Assembly: GCA_905178155.1 (NCBI GenBank)
Contig: CAJINV010000012.1
Location: forward strand, 2,997,412 to 3,061,411
DNA from: Amoebophrya sp. A120
Lineage: Eukaryota > Sar > Dinophyceae > Syndiniales > Amoebophryaceae
Direction of reading: 5' to 3'
DNA length: 64,000 nucleotides
Below the pieces are notes generated by a model. That model saw only the letters and a program-made list of their open reading frames with translations. It was not told the DNA's origin and ran no database searches. Position numbers and translations under genes: made by a program. Below, piece by piece: positions 1 through 12,500 of the stretch (positions are counted from its first letter, which is position 1; each line of letters starts with the position of its first letter).

Positions 1-1914
1 ACTCCCGACGGAACTCCTCGTGCCTTTTCTCGCTCGCCTCGACCTCGTTCAGCAATTCCGTGATTTTCCGCTGGTACTGCCGCTTCATCACACTATCCAG
101 GTGTTGGAGGCTCTTGGTTGATGTTGTACTTCTAGCAGGACTGGTGGGCGGATGATCGAGAACAAGATGATGATCACCAGCTCCTGGCTCACCCCCTGGA
201 GAAGTGCTGTTCTTGATGCCCCCTCCGACATTTTTGATACTATTCGCCAGCTCCGCCTTGGTTTCCTCGAGTAACAGCTCCAACTCCTGAATACGGTGCA
301 AATCTTCCAACCGCGGGCTCTTCTCGACCGGCGCCAGCACGCTCGTGCCAAACGCGACCGAGGGGCCTTCGTGGAAGTCGTCGTCCTCTTCGAAAGAGTG
401 GCTATCATTTGGATTGCGCTCTTGCGCAGCTGCTGCCCTTGTCGCGGGCGAAGATTTGTTCATTGTCATATTATTTCTGCTGGTAAATTGCGCCTGGAGC
501 TCCAGCTCTTTCACCTTCGACTTCAACCTCTCGTTTTCCTCTTCAAATTGCAGCACTGCGGTTTTGAACCGAGTCGCTTCTTCATTTTCTTCCTCCAACT
601 CTTGGACTCGCAACCGCAGGTCCTGCAAAATATTTTCCTTCTCGCTAAGCATGTTTTCGTACTTCATTGATTTATTCTGCAGTTCCATCTCCAGCTCCGC
701 CACGGCGGTCTCTCTCTCCTGGGTCGTCGCCTGCAATTCCTCGCGGAGAAGCTGCAACTCTACTTCGGCGTTTTGCTCTGCAGCACCTTTTCCTTTATTT
801 CCCCCCTCGTCCGTGAGCTGCATCGCCGGCGAAGTAGTAGATCCGGCTCCGGAGGTTACTCGCCTGGCACTCAGGTCGTGGTCATAACCGCCTCCCCTTT
901 CATCATTCTGCTCCGGCGACAAAACGCCAGCGGAGGAGGAACCGCCCGCGGCCAACTGCGCGTCCTTCTCTTCCAACTCGTTGTTGAGCTCCACAAGCTG
1001 TGCTGTGCAAAAGTATCGCGCTCGTAGTAATTGCAAACATGCATTACAAATCTTGGTCTTAAGGTAAATCCGCATTACAAATTTTATTATCCCATACTGA
1101 GGAAATTTGTAATGCATTTATACGAGTACGATACTTTTGCAATGCATACCAGCTCTGTCTCGAGCGTTTCCTTGATCAACTCGAGCGTTTCCAGTTGCTT
1201 TCTCAACTCGGTGTTTTCCTGCTCCAGTTTCTCCTGCTGCTGCTGCGCGGCTTGCGAACCAGGGCCACCAGCGTGATCGTTTTGAAAAGGATTCCTTCCC
1301 CGCAGTCCCCGCTCAAACGCCCGCCCGCTCGTCTCCGAGCTAACATCGGAAGACTGGTCCTCATCGGGGACGAAGTTTTGCTGATTTTTCCGCAGGTTCT
1401 TCGCTTTTTTGTTTTTCATGGTTCTTCCCCGACGGAAATTGTCGTCTTCGAGCGCAGAATCGACCTCCGAGTCGTCCTGCATTTGTTCCCGGTGCTCCTC
1501 ATTTCCTTCCGCGATCTCCTCCAGCTGCGTTTCCAAATCCTTTACCCTCTCCTCGTAGAAGTCGTCTTTCAGCTTCAGTTTTCGCAAAAACGCGTTTTTC
1601 TCCGCCTCAAATTTCTCCTGCACGCGGTGCTTTTTGTACACCAGATACACACTGAGAAACAGCAGCCAGCAGGTGAGGATGACAAAAATCCAGGTCGCAA
1701 GGGTCGTGGATTCTGACGTAACCAGCACGATGATGAAGAACAAGATGGGGAAAAACAGCAGAAAAACCACCAAATAAGCCCGCTCCAATCGCTGCCGCTG
1801 GTCCTTGGACAGCGACTGGGCGAAGCTGGGCTTCATCGGTGTTGGTGCCATGGCTCCACCTGAGCCACCACCTTGTCCAGAGGGTTGTGCTAGTACAACT
1901 CCTGGAGCTTTCAT
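1..1914 (-). CDS. Coiled-coil membrane protein, C-terminus beyond window
   Basis: Unrecognised protein. Exon 1 is 1914-1149 and exon 2 is 993-1, joined across an introner in frame (ETEL/VELNN). About 586 residues are visible and the frame is open at the window edge, so the C-terminus is missing. The N-terminus is Gly/Pro-rich. Two closely spaced hydrophobic segments follow at about residues 45-66 and 72-93 (core motifs VVFLLFFPILFFIIV and WIFVILTCWLLFL), as in a hairpin membrane anchor. The rest is charged and Glu/Gln/Lys-rich with long heptad-like stretches, interrupted by acidic and Ser-rich linkers. This suggests a membrane-tethered coiled-coil, golgin-like in layout only; no family is assigned. 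The start is the first Met of the open frame. Confidence 0.7.
999..1148. mobile_element. Introner A1, family 2
   Basis: 150 bp. Termini carry the family-2 inverted repeat with core AAAAGTATCG. Flanks caagc/ccagc are a 5-bp duplication with one mismatch. Interrupts the coiled-coil gene between ETEL and VELNN; removing it with one flank copy keeps the frame. Confidence 0.85.
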
Positions 1915-1939
1915 GTCTTGGTCAAGCTTTGGCTTGTCT

Positions 1940-2062
1940 TTAGAATAAATCCCGACAAAAATTCACGCACTGGAGCTCCGGTTCTTTACGCCGTCGGCGT
2001 CGTAATTCTTGCACGAGGCGAACGGTGCGCGCCGGCCGTTTTCGTTTGCGCGAGGTGGCCAT
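1940..2062 (-). CDS. Short basic ORF upstream of the coiled-coil gene
   Basis: A 40-codon Arg/Lys-rich frame starting MATSRKRKRPAR and ending in TAA just upstream of the coiled-coil gene. It could be an upstream ORF in its 5' leader, a separate micro-gene, or chance. Only the open frame and its strong basic bias are seen. Confidence 0.2.
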   Translation of the reverse strand: MATSRKRKRPARTVRLVQELRRRRRKEPELQCVNFCRDLF

Positions 2063-2895
2063 GGTGATGTCTTTATTTCGATAGTACTACACAGAAGTTG
2101 CTAGCACCAAATCAAAAATTTGCGACAAAAACTCTTTCCCGTAAGTAGTTGCAGTTGCTCCCTGCAAGGTAACTGCTCAGGCTGCTGGTAGCAGAAATTT
2201 CTTTTTCTCACCCGATAATTCGCAGCTCGCAAAAACTTCCAGCTCAAACAGCAGAAGTACTTGTGAGTGTGCCTCAACGAATATTGATTATGCCGCTCGT
2301 GAAACCATAACAATGCAGTGTCAACAAACGAATCAACTATAGAAAAAGCATCATCTTCTCGATATTCGGCGGTGGAAACTGGTAAACCACGAGATTAATG
2401 TCTCGTTCATCTCGGCGGATACTTACTGAACGCAGTGGACCAATACGTGGTTGCAAGTTCTACAGCTGGAGGTTCTTTTTTACGCCAAACTGCGCTCGGA
2501 GGTCGAATGAATCTACCTTAAACGATTCACAGAAAAACGATTACAGTGCTGGAAAAATTGACGCAAATAACAGTCCCAATTACGGCGTCTGATGAACACA
2601 GTTCACTGCGCCTGCTCCGTATGCAGCAACAGCGGATAAGTACCAATCAACAAGGTGCTTGCCTGCTGTGGTCAAGATCCTTTCCTGAAGTGTTATTTTG
2701 CCTGCTACTATGATACCAAAGTCGCGTCGGTTGAAATCGTTTGTCTTCGAGCTTATCTTTCCAGCGCTTCTCGTCGCTGCTGTGTACATTGAAAAATTGT
2801 TAAGGACTCTACACTGCCAGATGCGAACGATGATGATTTGCAACCGGTTATGCGGTGCATCGGTTGTTATTTCTCATCGATGAAGCAACGCTTTA
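2063..2895. other. Intergenic
   Basis: AT-rich spacer between the coiled-coil gene and the deubiquitinase. Short open frames in several phases show no domain or compositional coding signal, and no introner termini are present. Confidence 0.6.
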
Positions 2896-5800
2896 TCACC
2901 CGGTTTTCGGCTTTTTCGCGTTTTTGTCTTCCATGACAATGTCGAAACTTTTCGGCGGCGTGTCCGGCATCACGCAGGAGATGCGCTTGTAGAGATATCA
3001 AATGCGCAAATGTCTGGGTCTGGAAGATTCCGAGATTTGTCATGCAGTTTTTCAAGCTCCGCCAGGTCTGGAATGCAGGGCCTAGCATCACAGGTTCTGC
3101 AGCCCCTTGGTGATGCCTATTCTGCATGAGAAATGCCCTCTCAACATGGCCAGAAGTGGGGACCTTTTGCAAGTCATGCAACACAGATTTTTGTATGATC
3201 CGCAACACGCATCACAAGTTCGGATTCTTCCAGACCCAGATGACATTTTTACATTTGATAAGAGACACATGTAGGCGATCTGCGTATCCGCGCGGCCGCC
3301 CTGCAGGTCCAGATTTATTCCGGTGATCTGCTTCCACTCGTATTGCAGCACATCCTCATCGTCGAACAGGAGCTGTTGTGATTTGTATTGCACAGCATCT
3401 ACTAATGTAACCAATTCACGAATTACTCGCCTTTGCCATGCAGAGTTCAGAACTCAGAAAAAATCTCTGATGCAGAAACCACTGCACAAACTGTACCCAT
3501 TGGTCGTCCTTGTAGTCTTTCCCATCTGCGGAGTGGTTCTTCACCCACCCCACATAGTGGCCGCCCTGGAGACTTCGGCCTTTGTGGGACACGATACCGA
3601 CCAGCTCGTATTGCCCGGTGTGGAAGTCTTTCATTTTCTGGTCGACTTCCATGGGAACAACTGCGATATAGGTGGTATTGCAAATTTTGCATGACAAAAG
3701 TAGAGCTAGTAGTCATTTTTGCATGACAAGTTTTTCATCGTGGTGACAAGGACAACTAGGCCATCTATGCATGACAAGTATGATACAGTAAACTGTTTAT
3801 TTAATACCTGCCTCTTTCTTCTCTTCCTCTTCCTTTCCGAAGTTCTTAATTTTTTCCTGCTCTGCCTCCACCTCGGCCTCCCGCTTTTCCCGGAGTTTCA
3901 GCCGGCCCACGGACAAATCTTTCTGCAAGTCTGCGGAAGCGTAGTCGTAGACGTCGAGCGTCGAGCTAAACGCGCACTTCCGCACCATCTTCACCGCGCT
4001 GGCCTCGGTGCCCGCGACGGTGTTGGCCTGCTTGTAGCCGAACCGGGCAAACTGGACCCACAGGTAGTCGGGGAGCGACGCCATACACGTAGATTTCTCA
4101 TACTGGGCGAGGCGGCCTGAAAGTGAAAGTTGGGATGGCGCATCAGCATGACAGAAGATGTTCTTAAAGTGAAAACCTCTCTTGCATTATGGCCAATGAT
4201 ATTACCGTGATGCAGAAGTTGTGATTAACAGGAATGAATCATGCTGCAATCATCAGTACTTACCTAAGCTGGGACTGTTTTTCTCCAGGTGCTCCTTCAA
4301 GCTGTGTTTAATCCCCTCGTGCATGTGCGACACAGGCTCGGTGGTGGAGCCCATGTGGCAGACAAAGAAGCGGTAGGACTTTATCAAAAGGAAAAATCCC
4401 CCCTCTCCGCATCGAAAAGGTATGTTTCCGAAAATTTGCGTTGCTGGTTTGAGGTCACAAGTCGCATTTGTCTTGCAAGAAGACAGGGCCAGAAGCTTCG
4501 CCCCGTCATGGAAGCGATTTGTCATGCTGTTGGGCCTAGAGGGGAACCGTTTGCCATGCTGAACAACTAGACCCATACGCCCCTACCTCGCCTGGGGATC
4601 TGGTCGCAATGCCTCTCTGCAGTGCAAAGCTGATTTGCGTACACAAATCCAGCATCAGAAATTCCGTTTTGATATGGGGAGGGGGGATTTTTCCTTTCGA
4701 TAGACTCTTGTCGCTCTTCTGGCGGCTCGTCCTCAGACTCCAGGCACTTGTACCTGATACAGCGAAGTAGATTTGGTATCCTTTTTAATGGCTCCAAGCA
4801 TGACAAACCACTTTTTTTTTGCCTCTTTACGCATGACAAGTAATCATTTACTAATCACTGAACAATGCGACTTCTGTTTTTCTTACTGGCTCTTCATCCG
4901 GAACCCGAACAAGGAGTCCACTATGTTCGTTGTTTTCCCGTCCACCTCCTTTTGCGTCGCGTTGCCGATCACCGAGAACATTTCTCGCAGGCACTCCTCT
5001 GCGTCTTGCTGCTGGTAGTTCGGCGGGTTCCCTGTAGCCTGGCCAAACTGTGGGAATCTCTGCCGCAAGGTGTTGACAAAAGCAAACGGGGTGACGGTGT
5101 CGGTGGTAGACTCCATCTGGTTGAAAAAATTCCGCATCGAGGTGACGAACTGCCCGTCGCTGGGCGCGCCGAGACTGCCCGCGAAGGAGGAAGAACTGGA
5201 GGAGGAGGAGCTTGGAATCAATCCGTCCTTGAACTCGGGCACCGTTTTCAAAACTTGCACAACGGAGTTCATGTAGCAGGTGTTCCCGAGATTTTTCAGC
5301 CCGCACGGGAGCACCTCGATCTTCTTTTCCTTCAAAATTTTTGCCCTTTCTTCCGCGGTGAGATCCTCCATGAAAACCGTTTTCTCAGCCGGCTTTTCGA
5401 TCTCCTTTCCCTCGGCAGTGCCGATCTGATAGTACGAAGATTTTTTGATGGTGAGGAACGGGTTGACCAAGGTTTCAGGACACATTATATTTTCCTCGTT
5501 TATCTCCTGCAACTTTTTCAGCAACAGTGAAAATAAATTGTGCATGATGCACAACTACCTCTACATTCTCGAGAAATGATCTTCAACAGTGCAACTCCGT
5601 GTCTACTTACTTGACCTTCTTATACCAGCTGCACTTTCGCATTCGGTTTCAGCTTCTTGATTTTTGCCGTCAGGTCGTCCGAATCCTTTAACAAACCGCC
5701 GGCAAATCCGAGGAATTTCATCCGATCCGTCGGCACGTTGGTCTATCCTGTGCAAAAGTATCGCACTCGTATAAATGCAAGTGTTGCATTTTTTTCGTAT

Positions 5801-5994
5801 CGTAAATCCGCATTACAAATTTTATTTCTCACGCGGAGGAAATTTGTAATGCATTTATACGAGTACGATACTTTTGCAATGCATATGGTCATGGAATAAA
5901 CCAGGGATTTAAAATCCTCGACCGAAAGACCCTCTTCGACGTCGACGGTCAATTCTTGCTTCCCCCATTTCAAAGGCAGCTTCATGTTGGGCAT
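2896..5994 (-). CDS. USP14: USP14/Ubp6-type ubiquitin carboxyl-terminal hydrolase
   Basis: Cysteine-protease deubiquitinase that in other eukaryotes docks on the proteasome and trims ubiquitin from substrates. Exons: 5994-5886, 5738-5626, 5425-4887, 4753-4703, 4376-4264, 4116-3807, 3660-3497, 3372-3261, 2995-2896; 537 codons in frame, close to the 494 residues of human USP14. Residues 1-74 are a ubiquitin-like domain (KLPLKWGKQELTVDVEEG). A linker with EKTVFMEDLT aligns well with the USP14 linker. The Cys box is GLKNLGNTCYMNS (Cys about 124), with YQQQDAEECLREM downstream. The His box is GRSLQGGHYVGWVK (His about 446), followed by the FDDEDV acidic motif. Three introners and five GT-AG introns interrupt it; the last exon boundaries follow the 5-bp duplications. 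All catalytic motifs are intact, so it should be active. Confidence 0.93.
2996..3260. mobile_element. Introner B3, family 1
   Basis: 265 bp with family-1 inverted termini (core TGTCTGGGTCTGGAAG). Perfect agaga duplication at 2991-2995 and 3261-3265. Splits AYMCL/YKRI near the C-terminus of the deubiquitinase. Confidence 0.93.
4382..4702. mobile_element. Introner B2, family 3
   Basis: 321 bp with family-3 termini (core GGAAAAATCCCCC). Flanks gactt/gactc. Splits RQES/YRFF of the deubiquitinase; the frame is kept when one flank copy is removed. Confidence 0.9.
5744..5885. mobile_element. Introner B1, family 2
   Basis: 142 bp with family-2 termini (core AAAAGTATCG). Perfect tggtc duplication. 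Splits YSMT/NVPT inside the ubiquitin-like domain. Confidence 0.93.
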
Positions 5995-6691
5995 TGGGTG
6001 GGCGTGTCTGTCGTTGGTGGTACTTGTACTACTTAATTTTGTTGAATTAAAGACTACTGATGTTGTATCAAAGCCTGCACAAATTTCTAGAAGTTTGTAT
6101 GGTCGCTACTAGAGTACTATTGAATTATTACTTACTGGTCGTGTCGCTGTAAAAATGGGAAAAACGTAAAAGACAGGGTAGAAGCAGAACTATTAGGCAG
6201 ATTCTCGGAAGAAAATTCTGAGAAATTTACAGTGAGGTCACACACACTCCGACAAGAACTTTCACAGTTACAAGAACAGCTGTATATCTTAAACTACTTA
6301 CGCTCCTCGTCATGTTCTATAATTTCTCGCTTTCTTTGTTGGATCTATGATCATTCAAAAGAACAGGAGTATTAAATTCTACATGGAGGAAAGAAAAGCA
6401 CGAAGCACTCCTGCAACGACGGAACAGAAGCATTCGAGCGGCTCGAATAAAGTGGCAACCTCTTTTCTATCTACTGCGCCAGATTCTGCGGCATGCAGTG
6501 TCACCATCCGATAGAGGTGCAACTACAGGAGAATTGCTCCCGTGGAATCTTCCTATTTCTCGTTTTCCTGCTATGGGAATTACAACCCTCGATTCTTTTA
6601 TTTCCCCAAAACAGGAGTCTGGGTCTGTATCTGTCCTCTGGCGCGAAGAAGAAAGCGTTTTATTTCACTTGGTCCTTATTTCTACTCTCCC
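5995..6691. other. Intergenic
   Basis: AT-rich spacer upstream of the deubiquitinase start and downstream of the F-box-like gene. No coding or repeat structure was recognised. Confidence 0.6.
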
Positions 6692-9593
6692 CTACAAAGG
6701 TTGTGTCAGCGGATCGAGTAAAATCCCCAATAGATGCATCTCGTGGCCGATCTCGCGCATGAGCAGGTTGAGGAGCGTCTGCTTAATTTCGACTTTCGTG
6801 GGATTGCTGGCGTGGTGGTGGTAGAAGCAATATGCCCGTAGTCAAAACTTTCATCGTCTTCAGTACAATTTCGTGAACAAGGTGATGCAGTTACTACTTG
6901 TGGCGCTCCTTGTGCCAAAACATGCAGGATCATGCAGAGAGTACTGAATAGAAAGACCTCGACGTCTCTCCTCCATGCATACATTGGATAACGACTGTCC
7001 CAAGTCGCACCTCTGTTATACGAAGCTCTCCAGTCCTGATATTCCAGAAGGGAACTGAAACGTGCCTTAAGACGATAGCTTCTATCTTCCTGCATACCAG
7101 CGCGAGCAGCTTGACCTTCCAGGGGCAGCTGGCCTGCACAATCTCCTGCCACCGCCGCGGTTTCACAAACTCGACTTGCCATGTGCGATTCGGCACGGCG
7201 TCGTTCTGTTTTAGTAGAAAAACACGTTCGTAGCTTCTTGAATTTTCTTCCCCGCATCATGATCTTCTTCTTCGCTGTGAAGAACGAAGAACGAAAATGA
7301 TCAGTCACAACAGCACATACATGTCTGCTTATGACAAACAGCATCTTCAAGCAACCACTTTGCGAACAAAAAATTCAAATTACCGAAAATTCTTCCTGAT
7401 TCGAAGACGAAGATTACACCAAGATAGAAGTATAGCAAAATTACAAGCAAAAGGGTAGTAGAAGCTACTCCGCCGACTTTCCGTTTTGTCTGAAAGTCCC
7501 AGAGTCGCTTCAGCGATTCGAATATCGAATGCAAAGATGTCTGGGTCTGGAAGTAGCGTGGAACCTGTATTGCGTGTCTTGGATTCCTGTAAAATCTGTA
7601 TTGCATCAGCAACAAAAGGGATAGGGAATCTGCTTCTTCCGTCATGCAAGAAACGCGCAGCTTCTAATGCGCACTACGCATGAGGAACTGGAATTCGAAA
7701 ATTTTGTCATGCTTGGCTGCAAGCAGGAGTATGCTCAATCATGATCGCCACTCAGCATTACAAGTTTCCAGACCTAGGCATGTTTATTGCAATGGATATC
7801 GAAAGGTTCCTTCGCGGGATCCGGGTTCCACTCCGCCAGATCAGAGAACAGGTAGCGCTATCCAATGCAAATATGTATGCCGGTCTGGGTTTGTGATGCG
7901 AACTTTGAAGGATAGCGAGCATTTGTGATGCATGAACACGATCGAGCTGATTTTTTTGTCATGCTGTGGAACTCAGATTGTCATGCAAAACACCATAGAA
8001 CTCGCAATACCACCTGCAAAATTTGCGATGCGCGGACGCCGTACAAAAGATCGCTCTGCCATGCAAAACTCAGCAACACAAATTCGCTGCAGCGTCTTTC
8101 CAGACCCAGACATATCAATTTGCAGTTGATAAGCGCTCGACCCAGGAGCATCGCATTCGCTCGTCGGAGGTATACAGGCAGACACCGCGCATAAACCTGA
8201 CAGGGTTCGTTCTGTCGACATTTCATTCAAGTGTCAAAAACATTGTGCTGGGTAGTACTGAACAAACCCGCAGCTGAAAACAACACCCGACTTGTTCCTT
8301 GTGATACACGACAGCTGCACCCACTCTTGATACAGATGCGACATACAGTAGAAAGAAAAAACCAATTCTATCAAAATACGGCGTCCCCTCCCGATCAAAG
8401 TGGTTTGTGTAGAATCCCGGGCACTCGTTTGCCATCTTCACATTCAAATCCAGCTGGGGACAGTTGGCGCCGAAGTCTAAAATGCGGGCGAGCTTCTTGA
8501 TCATTTTCATTTTCAACTGCCTGCTATCCGGCTTGATTTTGTACATGTCCTTGTTGACGCAGCGGAGCCGCAGCACGTCGAAAATGTCCAAGAACTTCGA
8601 AGCCATGTGCAGCAGGTCGGACTTGTCAATGTTTTCATTCGCGTACTTTTTCAGACTATCGGAGAGCTGTTTCTCTTGTTCATAGTTGTGCTCGCCGTGC
8701 CATGCGTTGTAAAGCTCCTCCGTGTATTCAATGCAAACATGTCCTCTCGACGTGTTCTGGAAAATTTCTGGCACATCTCTTTAACTGCAGCCAAGCATGA
8801 CAAGTTTTTTGAAAGAACAAGACCGCTCCTGGTTCGTCATCATCATTTGTGCGCATATCGAGGAGGGAAGCTGCGTCCGTTTCATCTGCATGACAAAAGA
8901 CGCTTTGCTTGTGTCCTCGGCTAAGTATGCAACACAGACTTTACAGAAATGCAAATGCAAGGCAAGCATCACAAGTTCCACTTTTTCATACCCAGAGCAC
9001 ATATTTGCAGATGATACCGTGTCGGGATGAATTTTTCGTTTCGAACTCCCGTAAACATCTGTCGTGGTCCTGGAAGAGGTTCCATTCCCGCCGCCCCGAG
9101 TGGAACTTTTGTTCATCCCGAGATTACTACTATTTTTCGGCCTCGCTTTCGCTTTCCCACTGGCCTGCTTTCTCTGTGCCGTATTCATCTGCTCTCCTGC
9201 GGTGGTCAACATCTGGGCAGGAGCACCAGACGACGTAGTAGATTTGGCGCCGTAGGGACCGCTACGCGCCGCTGAGTTTTTATTTTTCAGATTGTTACTC
9301 CTCCCTCCTCCCGCGGGGCGCGACTCTGAGTCTATCTGATCCATGTTTTCCGGAAGCAGGTTCGAGAGGTCCACCGGTTTTTTCTTATTCCTGCTGGCGG
9401 AGTTCTGTGCCAGGAAGGATGTTGTCGAAATTGGTCCTCTCGAGGAACCGGGTGCGTGGTCGCCGGTTTTTGATGTCGCAGCACCGTCCAGTATCGCATC
9501 AAATGTGTGGTAATCCGGATTCATCGGCAAGGCGGCTGCCGAGGACGAGGAGGCAGAGCTCCCGCCCGCGGGGTTGTCAGGGACAGGCGGCAT
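6692..9593 (-). CDS. F-box-like protein with disordered N-terminus
   Basis: Well-supported exons: 9593-9017, 8719-8380, 8196-8132, 7853-7799, then one from 7517 to about 7480, one from about 7205 to 7103, and a last one ending at a TAG at 6692. The last two junctions are uncertain: an in-frame acceptor AG was not found before the HHHASNPTKVEIKQTLL tail. The first 190 residues are Ser/Gly/Ala-rich and disordered. A helical segment with LLHMASKFLDIFDVLRLRCV resembles an F-box, which would link the protein to SCF ubiquitin ligases; this is a weak match. Downstream segments (RCSWVERYLFSDLAEWNP, RRWQEIVQASCPWKVKLLAL) were not recognised. Three introners and at least one GT-AG intron (8197-8379) interrupt it. 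Confidence 0.6.
7523..7798. mobile_element. Introner C3, family 1
   Basis: 276 bp, family-1 termini, perfect tcgaa duplication. Splits KEPF/ESLKR of the F-box-like gene. Confidence 0.92.
7859..8131. mobile_element. Introner C2, family 1
   Basis: 273 bp, diverged family-1 termini, perfect agcgc duplication. Splits SWVER/YLFS. Confidence 0.9.
8725..9016. mobile_element. Introner C1, family 1 (diverged)
   Basis: 292 bp. Terminal repeats are decayed relative to other family-1 copies, so it may be an older insertion. Perfect ccgtg duplication. Splits HPDT/EELY. Confidence 0.85.
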
Positions 9594-12500
9594 GATTTCA
9601 GGATATTTTTACTTCGCGGGTGAAGAGAAATGTAATAATTTCGATTTCCTTCGTTATTCTTGCTAGCTAATTGTTCTCTGTCTGGACACTAGGCACTAAG
9701 AAAACATCGCATTCGAAACTGCACTAGTTCTATCGATGCTTGGTTTGTGAAGACTTTTTTTTAGATGAAGACGTCACAGACGGAGCGCTAGTTCTTTATT
9801 CTCGTATTCCACTGATTAGATCTTGTTCATCACTCGTGCAATTCGTTACCTCTCTATCATCAGCAACAAGCCATCACTTTTTCCAGGTATCCCGAGCGGC
9901 AAGCAAAGCCGCGAAAGAAAGTAAGAACCGGGCACCAGCAGCGCCTGTTCACTGGACCGCCGCAAAAATCTTAATGTGATTACTTGTCACCTTTCACCAG
10001 CAGCAGCCCGCTACTTGCAGCACCATATCTTCACGAAACTGAATAGGCAACTCGCGATCCATATTCCTCCGAACACGCTTGATGTCCTTCCAGAAAAAAC
10101 CAGGCAACGTGCCACGTGGCAGGAGCTGCCAAAAACAGTGACAAGTATTTTTTGCTTTTTTTCAATTTTTCAAGTGATGAGACTAGTCTGGGAAAAATCT
10201 TCATCTCAGTGCAAACAATTCGAGGCCACAGCCTCCAACCAGTTTCTCGTAGGTAGAGCTAGGAAAACTGTGCCACAACCTTCCATAGTACTCGAGGCAA
10301 CGATGCCACAAGCACTAGCTGTAACTTGTGTATATTATTTTCACAGCCTACCATCCTCGTCCTTTTTTTCATCTGTAATATACTGGTTTTCTTTTTCTTG
10401 GCAACGACGGAAAAAAAAATTGACCCGCTGCGCTGCCATTTGGCATGGCAGAGAGCCAATATGTGCTACTTATTTCCGGCGTCCTATTCTTCTTGTTCGC
10501 CATAGTTCTTTTTCCTTCTTCATAGCTGGTACAACATTTAGATTTACAGAATCTCGGCACTGCTGCGCTTTCGAATGTCGCCAAACTGCTTCTGCTGCTA
10601 TCGAATAAACCAATGCTCATCTACTTCCATCTGGGCCACTCTGAATAGCCCCCGAGTCACAGTTTTTCGTAGCAGAGAATCAATGTATTATTTCGGCCAG
10701 CCTTGTTCTGTTATTGGTTGGTGAAGATGACACCACGAAGATCTATTAGAGCTGATAGGAGGTTTTTGTTGATTTTCATATAGAGCAATTATATAGGGCA
10801 GAGAAGCAGTAGAAACTCTGTTCTCGCACAACATCGAAAATTCATACAGAGTTCTTGTGCTGGTGTGAGCTACATAACAATATTACGTCCGCTGTACTAA
10901 ATTCGGTGTCTCGATTAGAAGTGATGAATTTCGAAATGTCGTCCGCAGAGTTATTTTGTCACAGAGTTCTACTCTTTTGCTTGAGCGATTTAATGCTTTG
11001 TAGGTTCTTTTTACCACAAGAAATTATTGCTCCAAGTTGTAGAGAAAAAATTTTCTTTGTGCCATAGCAGAAATAATACTGTTTTACATCCACGCCCTGT
11101 TCTCATCCTTCTTTCCAAATAATTTGGTTTTCAGTGCAGTAAGAGTACTCTTGCTTTCCTAAACTGAGCGTGTAGTAAAGTAGTTCTCTGGATTTTTACA
11201 TCTTGTGACGAGAAATCGCTGGGTTCTTGCGTTAGTACTAAACAGTAGTACAAGCGAGATTTTTCTATTTCTGTGCTACGAGTGATAGTGGTAGAGATTT
11301 TCATCTTTTCCGATAACCCACCGCGGTTGCCCTCCATAATCTTCGTCTTGTTCGTTGGGTATTATTTCCTTGTTCTAATATTTTCGATGTTGATGTCGCA
11401 GCAGCTACCTCTACTCCCGGCCGCACTGCCGTCACAGCTGTGACCAGAACGACCAGAAAGCAAAAGACCACGGCGCGTCTCCACGAAAATATCTTTATTG
11501 CGATGGGAGCTGCTCCGCAGAAGTATTCTTCGAAAGTAATGCTCTGTCTTAAGACTCCTGAGTTGTAGTAGTAGTACATGTAGCAAGTAGTACTCACTAC
11601 AGAGTGCCGCTATATATATGTCCATAGTTTTTAGTTCTTCGATGCTAGAGTGCAATTCCATTTTCCGATACACTTCTTAACAGATCTAGATGGTAAGAAA
11701 TGAGTCATGGCATGTTTCTGTCGCGAGTCTTCAGCAAGACTCGCAACACCATTCTCATTTACCGCTCGGCAAAAAAGGCTGTGCTGCCGTTCACCAAATT
11801 ATATCAGTACTAGAGTGGGGTAAGTACTAGCACGCTCTATTCGTTGGGAAACAGACCCGAACGAGTAAAGTAGTGCATCTCGTCACGCAACAGTGCAACG
11901 GTGTTAACAGCCCTCCTGCCAAGAGCGGTGCGGTGTCTTAATCTAAAGAGATAGTTTTTCGTCCCTCCGTGCCTCTTCATGTTGTAGTGAGAAATTTTCT
12001 CTTTCCGAATAGAAAGAACCGTCCGTGCAGCAACCCCATGTTGCTCTACCCCTTCCTATCACAACCACCTGAATAATAGATAGACATGGAGCCGGCTGCA
12101 ATAGAAATGACGCTCCCTTCTATTTTGGTCGTTCAGTGCGTTATCGTTGTGCAGTTCCAGACATGTGTGTTTTGGTGTAAAAAAAACTTAATCGCGATTC
12201 TTTCATCTCGAGTGTTGTAGTGGGCCACTCGGATAATTTTTTGTTTAGTGTGAAAAAAGCAGGTGTAAAATTTCGACAAACAAGCTACCCGATCGCGCCG
12301 CAACGCGAAAGAAAAAAGTGTTCAACTAGTTGTAAAATTTGTTCGCAACCGAATTAGAGTAGAGATGTTTTGAAGTTCTGTCAAGTTGATGTGAATAAAT
12401 TAGAATGCTGTAAAAAGATTCAATGGCGGTGTATGCTACAAATAGCTTGCTTCATACACGTCAAGTTTTGTTAAATTCAGAATTGCCGTCAAAAGCAGCG

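Noticed and set aside
345-887. 180-codon plus-strand Ser/Phe-rich frame
   Set aside because: Antisense shadow of the coiled-coil gene on the minus strand.
2996-3260. CRISPR-like or other short-repeat array
   Set aside because: The recurrent words are internal parts of introners with inverted ends and host-gene context, not regularly spaced direct repeats with unique spacers.
9976-10608. 210-codon plus-strand open frame
   Set aside because: No domain, no introner, opposite strand to every gene, and its composition matches the surrounding AT-rich DNA; most likely chance.
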